From assembly GCA_002499195.1 (NCBI GenBank), contig DAKS01000018.1, positions 1 to 9,797 of the forward strand: a stretch of DNA of 9,797 nt. Direction: 5' to 3'. How positions within the stretch are numbered: the stretch's first letter is position 1; the number at the start of each line of letters is the position of its first letter. A program made the translations under genes and the position numbers. Positions 5,801-9,797 of this stretch are shown here, one piece after another. Source of the DNA: Euryarchaeota archaeon UBA443. Its GTDB lineage: Archaea; Thermoplasmatota; Poseidoniia; Poseidoniales; Poseidoniaceae. The notes below the pieces were generated by a model. The model made no database searches. It was not told the origin of the DNA and saw nothing but the letters and a program-made list of their open reading frames with translations.

Positions 5801-8447
5801 CTGTTGAACCCGGAACGTCGAGAAGAATCTTCAATTCTTTCTTCTCACCAGGTTGAAGGGTGATTGAATACACATTGTTTGTTCCATCAAACAACACAGG
5901 TGTACCTCCCCATGATGGGCTGGTCCAATCTATTGACGTTGTAGTTTCAACGGCATTACCAAGATTTTCGATTAGAACATAAGTCTCTGCAACATATCCC
6001 GGTATTCCATATCCTTCCGATGAAGCAAGTCCAGTTGGACCCACAAGCGATAACCCGCGTGTACGTAGCGCTTCAATTGGAATCCATGATGAGGTTTGGA
6101 CATTTGAATCGCTGGTTAGAGTTGCAGTAACCTCAATGTAACCGTCCTCATCTCCCAAAGCATCACTTGGAAGTGTCGCAATAAATGGTATAGATAACGG
6201 TGTGGAGGGAATGAGTTCAACACCTAACAGGTTTGTTCCAGCCTGTGGCTCAACGGTCCATCCATCAGGCAGGTTTGTGGTATCATAAGCAATGTCCCAA
6301 TCTGCAGTACGTGATCCGGTTGCCGTAATGGTTACATTCACTACCTCTTGCTCACCAGGTTCGACTCTTGTCACCGCTTCAGGTCCCTGTATGAGGGCAG
6401 CATATGGTTCAACAATAGTCAATATTGCCTCTTCAACGTTGTTATCTTCGCGTGCTTCGCTAAGATTTTGGTTTATATCAAGAACCAATTCAAAGGTGTG
6501 CGTACCGAGTGTTGCAGTTACATCTACACTAAACGTAGCAGGGCCACCTTCTCCACTCGGAGAAAGTGGTTCAAGATCGTCGAATCGAATTCTTGTCAAT
6601 TCTTGGCCATTCATGTATAATGCACAATCGATACTATCTTCGTTTTCCCATGTTCCAATGTTAGCAAATTGTCCAGTAACAGTAAGCGTCTGTCCTGGGT
6701 CCGGAGAGGCCGGATTGAACGAGATTCCATTACCATCTGGTAATGGTGCAAGATCGAGCAATCTTTGAGAAACCAACGTATCTCCATAGAGAATGTCAAG
6801 GAAACCATCTCCATCCAAATCCGCGAAAGCAGGTGCTGACCAGACGCGATGTGGCATAGGAAGTGGCTCGTCCCAACCATCAGAGACTTCATTCTGGAAC
6901 CCAGTGTCACCTTCAAATGCAAAAATACGTTTACCAAAAGCAACAACAATCTCAGGATCGCCTTCTCCATCGATGTCCAACCATGCAGGCGGTGAAACTG
7001 CGATTTCATCGTTGTCGTTACCCGAACCACCTCTGTTCATGATTTTGCTCCATTCCTCCGTAGGTGGATCATTGTTTAGGTTATGACAACCAACCATTCC
7101 TTCCCGATCGAAAGTTATGGTTGATGCGGAGTACCAAGTAACCCAGCAGAGTCGGTCATGAATGGTATCATTATCGAGGTCGATTGGTAGAGGGGGTGCA
7201 TCGGCATAACCATTGGTTGCACGGAAAGAGAAGATTTCCTCCGTTGAGGTTAACTCCATGCCGACAAATCGTGCTCCTAAGCCAACGGTTCGCCCATTCG
7301 TATCGGTTGGAATTGTTAGAATCATTTCAGGAGCAGCATCGCTATCCAACTGAGCTACAACAGGACTCGGTAAGCGCAATCTTGGTGCATCTGAATCGGT
7401 GTCAGTCCCAGATAAAGCAACCCGGCCCCAATCATTTGATCCAGTATTGCCGTCGATTCGCCAAACCCACATATTCCCCGAGTTTTCATCGATTGTCGTT
7501 GCTATAACAACAGAATTCTGACCATCCAATTGAGCCCAAGCAGGATCGCTTGGGTGAGTGCCTCGATCGAGTGTAACATCCCAATTTTCAGTCGGTGAAT
7601 TCTCTCCTAGTGGAAGGCTTACAATGTGTGGGTCATCGGTTGTTGTATCAACTACAGTAAGAACTAATTCTGGTTGCCCGTCCAACTCCAAATCTGCAAG
7701 GAGGGGTTGAGTTACGGATAGGTGGTTGCTTTCGCGAGTTTGGAAATGGGGGCTTGTGATACCTATACGATAATCCGTACTTGTCCATGACCACATCAAT
7801 TCATTGGAGTGACCTCCACTTTGCCAACCCGATTCATCGCATGATAATTCAGGAGACCAAACATCAACTTGTAGTGAACTATCAGTATCGTAAACAACCA
7901 CAACTTCAATTGTTCCATCAAGGTCTACATCGACAAGGACTGGGGTCGAACGGGCTGCCTTCGTATCGCCTAAGTTAACTTGCCAAGCAAGGGCTGCATC
8001 GTCGCCAGCGATAAGCGATAATTTGGTCGAGGATGTTGAGGTGCTTTCATGCAGGACCACTGCAAATAGGTTAGAAGGAGTGCAGCGTTCGATCGCTCCT
8101 GGACTGACCGTTAAACTTCCTGAGAAATCGCCAATAATGGAGCCATAAGCATCCGAACCGATGTCGTCATCGATGGCAACCCAATTGATGACAGGATCAT
8201 CAATACTAATCATTGGACCAGATGAAGAATCATGTGCAGGCATAGAACCGTTTCGAGTGGCACTTCCTCCGTATTGTCCCCATGGCTGCTCGAGGTCATC
8301 CCAAATTTGCTCAGATGTTTGAAACATCGGTGCTTGTGCACTTAAATTCGAAAATTGAATGTGAGAGAAAGAAACCAACAACATCAAAAAAACGATGCTG
8401 AAAGCAGAGAACCGACGCCCTGTTTCTGAATGGCTTGCGCTACTCAT
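2814..8447 (-). CDS. Giant type I cell-surface protein: FG-GAP-like propeller, CARDB, Ig-like repeats, TM, acidic tail
   Basis: The product has 1877 residues. Residues 1-39 are a signal peptide: RR, then a hydrophobic core FSAFSIVFLMLLVSF, then a likely signal peptidase I site after AQA. Residues ~165-556 hold about seven D-x-D-x-D-G-like calcium/FG-GAP motifs (172, 251, 306, 366, 422, 490, 543), clearest as ADLDGDGFLDILYGD, which suggests a seven-bladed beta-propeller. Residues ~575-680 are CARDB-like and end in a typical SEAREDNN segment. Residues ~690-1700 are tandem beta-sandwich modules of ~100-115 residues marked by N-x-G-N turns. Residues 1756-1775 form one membrane helix (ASATIVLVGIYLFIV), followed by QR and a ~100-residue cytoplasmic tail that is first basic/Gln-rich, then acidic. 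About 18 N-glycosylation sequons lie in the outer part. An adhesive, ligand-binding or surface-layer role is likely; the ligand is unknown. The ATG at 8447 is supported by the signal peptide. Confidence 0.9.
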   Translation of the reverse strand: MSSASHSETGRRFSAFSIVFLMLLVSFSHIQFSNLSAQAPMFQTSEQIWDDLEQPWGQYGGSATRNGSMPAHDSSSGPMISIDDPVINWVAIDDDIGSDAYGSIIGDFSGSLTVSPGAIERCTPSNLFAVVLHESTSTSSTKLSLIAGDDAALAWQVNLGDTKAARSTPVLVDVDLDGTIEVVVVYDTDSSLQVDVWSPELSCDESGWQSGGHSNELMWSWTSTDYRIGITSPHFQTRESNHLSVTQPLLADLELDGQPELVLTVVDTTTDDPHIVSLPLGENSPTENWDVTLDRGTHPSDPAWAQLDGQNSVVIATTIDENSGNMWVWRIDGNTGSNDWGRVALSGTDTDSDAPRLRLPSPVVAQLDSDAAPEMILTIPTDTNGRTVGLGARFVGMELTSTEEIFSFRATNGYADAPPLPIDLDNDTIHDRLCWVTWYSASTITFDREGMVGCHNLNNDPPTEEWSKIMNRGGSGNDNDEIAVSPPAWLDIDGEGDPEIVVAFGKRIFAFEGDTGFQNEVSDGWDEPLPMPHRVWSAPAFADLDGDGFLDILYGDTLVSQRLLDLAPLPDGNGISFNPASPDPGQTLTVTGQFANIGTWENEDSIDCALYMNGQELTRIRFDDLEPLSPSGEGGPATFSVDVTATLGTHTFELVLDINQNLSEAREDNNVEEAILTIVEPYAALIQGPEAVTRVEPGEQEVVNVTITATGSRTADWDIAYDTTNLPDGWTVEPQAGTNLLGVELIPSTPLSIPFIATLPSDALGDEDGYIEVTATLTSDSNVQTSSWIPIEALRTRGLSLVGPTGLASSEGYGIPGYVAETYVLIENLGNAVETTTSIDWTSPSWGGTPVLFDGTNNVYSITLQPGEKKELKILLDVPGSTAHGSVTTSTLTTCIGSGEETLCRSLDANFTAVASHTSPTHIRTVPATTHQYEFRMILPSTGTLSWDLNQANIFLPNWQWNISSGGTLQNGILTVTGPSDSYHIVELEVYIPPNAAPQRLSFETDEQTPLAHHRFELSVHVLQIHRAALNVIDPQPSSEPSGFNVSTVHQLLIQLENPGNGDDTYEFSASVVPTENISSDDVEFTYYNPVRTLGPLATTIMPLDIELRDTLPAAEPFYLEFEWASIVNTSVSATTMLLIEAEQRHEWDIVIVNGGQQTVQPNTDYLLEFNITNTGNFIDEVQLIPSLTVTSSSNDTSIWQPHVQVSSSMLEVNASSTLTAIQSIPYAWKDATAILSYEVVSSGYILDQFEIELIVLESSEWNLNLANSNLEIMPGGDYIQVELEQRGNTPSVPFLTKYGQGWNISLPDGTLMEPGQTTTVDIYVEAPQNAREGDVNILEIRISDAIGQGAEVFQVPVRVIGASNYEIQVTNNWYVSSNGGYPLAWIENTGNDLPEIGYEVLNLPEGWTASINSPMTIVPGEIHGMPIELNPPVDWDGISFDVTVQVTHSSLGSQQFNFTVQSSNISFSSSPVLWARSGTQLSIDIYNDGSDEIEGEIESVSGSTYIFSIPSGVQHVNLSSGNDQLQLALIGRDGPQSTASCSFINTAFTDLGKLPYTGDFVSCNVLGDPASKTKISFVVATDRGDNIPISESIFNILVNESAYANLSVDSWDPTPGSLTLFVTAYDEFGNVIASIEKDVTSRESGWNVGISSISAKGSINVAVSRTNYVVLEDAVCVLTVTSRESDFKAEVMIEFADSQFSPNVRIDPTGLADKEQLDAIIQCDSPFDVDDDTSDDSASIIYEIEEASALSSSNIIWGASATIVLVGIYLFIVQRQDNAAIRAMVRDQNTAKPKQQKQQEKSTNTDNEVDVADEDEMSIESEDVDETSLPSLIEEIPAVDDLTPSGRLDSIRKEINPDDEVQQESSIEDRMSKFFQ

Positions 8448-8468
8448 TGTTTATATTCCGTCGTGAGG

Positions 8469-8514
8469 GGTTGTTATTGTTTTGCTCTTGAAGTATCGCA
8501 ACAACCTGTTTTTT
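8469..8514. repeat. Inverted repeat followed by a T tract
   Basis: ggttgtt (8469-8475) is the exact reverse complement of aacaacc (8500-8506), with 24 bases between, and a T run follows at 8509-8514. On the plus strand this resembles a hairpin plus U tract, but no known plus-strand transcript enters from the left. An operator for the divergent promoters is an alternative. Confidence 0.35.
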
Positions 8515-8579
8515 AGTCAAAAGTTATGCTTTCAGCACCTTATTTTCAAATGCGCAGTCACTTGAATGAATGCGTGGGC

Positions 8580-8587
8580 TTCATATA
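8580..8587 (+). promoter_or_regulatory. Weak TATA-like box upstream of rpoE
   Basis: The sequence ttcatata lies about 25 bases before the first hairpin of the rpoE leader. At the usual archaeal TATA-to-start distance, transcription would begin near 8608-8612, giving a leader of about 100 nt. There is no clear BRE, so this is tentative. Confidence 0.3.
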
Positions 8588-8607
8588 GGGGTCGACAGTG
8601 GGCGAAA

Positions 8608-8707
8608 TGACTTCGGTCAACTTCTCTCCCGAGGCGAAAGCCGGTGAAGGACGGAAAGGTTCTGCCTCTTCCTCTTCATCACTCGATGAGAGAAGCCCGG
8701 GAGAGGA
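8608..8707 (+). promoter_or_regulatory. Structured RNA leader of rpoE that can mask its ribosome-binding site
   Basis: Several helices can be drawn by hand. (a) tgac-ttcg-gtca at 8608-8619 is a hairpin with a stable UUCG loop. (b) ggc-gaaa-gcc at 8633-8642 is a GNRA hairpin. (c) 8643-8649 pairs with 8674-8680, then 8653-8656 with 8669-8672 and 8657-8659 with 8665-8667, giving one long hairpin that directly abuts (b). (d) A closing helix of 10 bp joins 8622-8631 to 8698-8707, with one G-U pair, and covers the Shine-Dalgarno site. An alternative perfect 8-bp helix, cttctctc (8621-8628) with gagagaag (8688-8695), excludes (d) and would release that site. I recognise no known riboswitch, RNase P or SRP RNA. 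A cis-regulatory role is inferred; a free-standing ncRNA is the alternative. Confidence 0.5.
8699..8706 (+). promoter_or_regulatory. Shine-Dalgarno site of rpoE
   Basis: gggagagg lies six bases before the ATG at 8713 and fixes that start over an in-frame GTG at 8644. It is also the 3' arm of the leader closing helix. Confidence 0.6.
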
Positions 8708-8712
8708 ATACG

Positions 8713-9264
8713 ATGTACAAAATTGTCACGAAAGAAGATACCATTCGCATCCCCGCAGAGTACATGAAAAAAGGCCAATCACTTGATCAACACATCGATC
8801 GTTTGGCAATGACTGCGTTCGAGGGTCGATTTGATGAACAAAACAGGTTCATCTTGGTCACAAGTAATCACACACCACTAGGTCGTGGCCGAATCATCCA
8901 TGGTGATGGTGCGATTTACCAACGTGTCCGTTTTGATGCTCTTCTTTTCTGTATGGATGACTACGAAGTCGTCGAAGGGGCAATCTCTGAAGTCAATGAA
9001 TTCGGTGCTTTCGTCCGAATCGGTCCAATGGAAGCCTTACTACACAAATCTCAAATTCTTGATGACCAAGTTGAGGTCAACGTTGGTGCAGGTACCATTT
9101 CAGGTCGTAATGATGACAAGCGCTTAGGAATCGGAACAGCGGTTCGTGCTCGAATCGTATCCTTGTCACCAGATACAAGCGATCCACGTCGCTCTAAGAT
9201 TGGTCTGACGTGCAAACAACCAGGTCTTGGATCTCTTGAATGGCTTAACGAAGCAGGTGAGTAA
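8713..9264 (+). CDS. rpoE: DNA-directed RNA polymerase subunit Rpo7 (RpoE, Rpb7-like stalk subunit)
   Basis: The 183-residue length is typical of archaeal RpoE/Rpo7. The start MYKIVTKEDTIRIPAEYM is the classic beginning of the Rpb7 N-terminal RNP-like domain (about 1-80), with the usual G-R-G-R-I-I-H-G-D-G segment near residues 58-67. The C-terminal S1/OB RNA-binding domain (about 85-172) begins EGAISEVNEFGAFVRIGP and continues through LLHKSQI to SKIGLTCKQPGLG. With Rpo4 it forms the stalk of archaeal RNA polymerase, which binds emerging RNA and aids open-complex formation and termination. The ATG at 8713 is chosen because of family alignment and the gggagagg site; an upstream GTG at 8644 would add 23 unrelated residues from the structured leader. 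It is followed after 2 nt by spt4, so it is the first gene of the operon. Translation may be controlled by the leader. Confidence 0.95.
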   Translation: MYKIVTKEDTIRIPAEYMKKGQSLDQHIDRLAMTAFEGRFDEQNRFILVTSNHTPLGRGRIIHGDGAIYQRVRFDALLFCMDDYEVVEGAISEVNEFGAFVRIGPMEALLHKSQILDDQVEVNVGAGTISGRNDDKRLGIGTAVRARIVSLSPDTSDPRRSKIGLTCKQPGLGSLEWLNEAGE

Positions 9265-9266
9265 TC

Positions 9267-9470
9267 ATGGCCAAGAAACCCTATGCATGCGGCGACTGTG
9301 GACTCATTCTTCAAGATGGGATCGATCAGTGCCCGCGAAATCCTTCTGCCCAAACCACAACGGATTGGCAAGGTTATGTCATTATCATTCACCCTTCACG
9401 TTCTGAAATTGCAGGCCGATTGAACATTGACCAACCTGGCCATTACGCATTGAAGGTGAACATCCGATAA
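9267..9470 (+). CDS. spt4: Transcription elongation factor Spt4 (RpoE'')
   Basis: This 67-residue protein has the archaeal Spt4 layout: an N-terminal zinc region followed by DWQGYVIIIHPSRSEIAGRL and the typical ending PGHYALKV. By family knowledge it pairs with the NGN domain of Spt5 and helps RNA polymerase processivity. Its ATG comes 2 nt after the rpoE stop. The Shine-Dalgarno site aggtga (9255-9260) lies inside the end of rpoE, so the two genes are coupled. Odd point: only three of the four usual zinc cysteines are present. C8 and C11 form the first pair, but the second is C22-P-R-N25, where C-P-x-C is expected. Zinc binding may therefore be altered or use another ligand; the rest of the fold looks intact. 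Confidence 0.92.
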   Translation: MAKKPYACGDCGLILQDGIDQCPRNPSAQTTTDWQGYVIIIHPSRSEIAGRLNIDQPGHYALKVNIR

Positions 9471-9479
9471 GGAGGATGA
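9471..9479 (+). promoter_or_regulatory. Strong Shine-Dalgarno site of rps24e
   Basis: ggaggatga directly follows the spt4 stop and lies a few bases before the ATG at 9484. It is the best match to the anti-Shine-Dalgarno sequence in the window, as expected for a highly expressed ribosomal protein. Confidence 0.7.
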
Positions 9480-9483
9480 AAGT

Positions 9484-9797
9484 ATGGAAATTGTAAGTCG
9501 AATAGAAAACAAACTTCTCAACCGAGTTGAAATTGATTTTAAGTGGAACCATAAGAGTTCCAAGACCCCATCAAAGAAAGAAGTCATGGATCTTGTTAAA
9601 ACACTTGAACCTGGCTCCAACCCGGATTTCATTGTAGTCAAGAATTGTAAGACTCGTTACGGACAAGCCCTCACAACTGGACAAGCTCTAATCTACGAAA
9701 CCGCTGAAGCTATGAAGGTTGAACCAGAATATATTCACGAACGTCACAAGGGTTTCCGAAGTGGAAATGCAACCGAAGAAGCAACTGAAGAAGCAAC
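9484..9797 (+). CDS. rps24e: Small ribosomal subunit protein eS24 (S24e), partial at window end
   Basis: 104 codons are visible before the window ends, with no stop. The product begins MEIVSRIENKLLNRVEIDFK, followed by the family segment TPSKKEVMDLV (28-38). Then come FIVVKNCKTRYGQALTTGQA (49-68), matching the S24e pattern of a V-V-x-x-x-x-T-x-Y-G strand, and a C-terminal EPEYIHERHKG (80-90) like the usual I-E-P-x-Y-x-x-x-R. S24e is a small-subunit protein found in archaea and eukaryotes. After the core the protein continues as SGNATEEATEEA, an acidic Ala/Thr/Glu repeat that runs off the edge. It is the third gene of the rpoE-spt4-rps24e operon, 13 nt after spt4, and this gene order is common in archaea. 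Confidence 0.93.
   Translation, partial: MEIVSRIENKLLNRVEIDFKWNHKSSKTPSKKEVMDLVKTLEPGSNPDFIVVKNCKTRYGQALTTGQALIYETAEAMKVEPEYIHERHKGFRSGNATEEATEEA

Larger units (their letters stand above)
8448..8597. other. Divergent intergenic region, no gene seen
   Basis: This stretch separates the giant surface gene from the rpoE leader. It should hold promoters for both directions. I see no tRNA, no convincing coding frame and no strong TATA box for the leftward gene. It contains a 7-bp inverted repeat with a T run and a weak rightward TATA-like box, listed separately. Confidence 0.6.

Noticed and set aside
6292..6768. Plus-strand 158-codon frame inside the giant gene, and similar shadows at 7184-7507 and 2719-3084
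   Set aside because: They are antisense to a clear coding frame with a signal peptide, domain repeats and a membrane helix; their products show low-complexity shadow composition.
8622..8707. Leader element as RNase P RNA, SRP RNA or a known riboswitch
   Set aside because: None of the conserved core motifs of these RNAs that I know are visible, and the element is only about 90-100 nt long.
8644..8712. Extended GTG start of rpoE adding 23 residues
   Set aside because: The family begins at MYKIV, and the Shine-Dalgarno site at 8699-8706 fits the ATG at 8713.
8598..8786. Plus-strand 62-codon frame starting GTG before rpoE
   Set aside because: It runs out of frame into rpoE, has no good ribosome-binding site, and its Ser/Glu/Arg-rich product reflects the structured leader.
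1..9797. CRISPR array, insertion sequence or prophage signs
   Set aside because: There are no regularly spaced repeats, transposase-like frames or integration sites; genes at both ends are core chromosomal functions.

Overview
The window looks like a piece of an archaeal chromosome. The evidence is an archaeal-type 23S 3' end and 5S rRNA, aIF6, the RNA polymerase stalk subunit Rpo7, Spt4 and ribosomal protein S24e. The moderate GC content and a very large secreted CARDB/propeller surface protein are most consistent with a marine Euryarchaeon such as Marine Group II (Poseidoniales, Thermoplasmatota). That lineage call is an inference from gene content and style, not from a tree.

Layout. Bases 1-172 are the 3' end of a 23S rRNA gene. 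A ~100-nt spacer follows, then 5S rRNA at 274-394, flanked by complementary arms that probably form a processing stem. Translation factor aIF6 starts 92 nt after the 5S, and purC (SAICAR synthetase, purine synthesis) follows on the same strand. On the minus strand, read from right to left, a 1877-residue cell-surface protein (8447-2814) is followed by an unrecognised 237-residue soluble protein (2817-2104). These two overlap by ATGA, so they are translationally coupled. The soluble gene ends 2 nt from the purC stop, so the two strands converge with no spacer. After a 265-nt divergent intergenic region, an information-processing operon runs to the right edge: rpoE (Rpo7), spt4 and rps24e (cut by the window end), with 2- and 13-nt gaps and good Shine-Dalgarno sites for spt4 and rps24e.

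How the genes relate. Both flanks are ribosome and transcription machinery: rRNA with an anti-association/biogenesis factor of the large subunit on the left, and an RNA polymerase stalk subunit, an elongation factor and a small-subunit protein on the right. The middle is an envelope module in which a giant type I membrane protein is paired with a soluble partner of unknown function.

The most interesting unexplained signal is the rpoE leader (about 8608-8707). It contains a UUCG hairpin, a GAAA hairpin, a long hairpin, and a 10-bp closing helix whose 3' arm contains the rpoE Shine-Dalgarno sequence. A competing 8-bp helix would free that site. This resembles a translational switch or an unassigned structured RNA. 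Other points of note are the missing fourth zinc-binding cysteine in Spt4, the position of aIF6 directly behind the rRNA genes, and the domain architecture of the giant protein.
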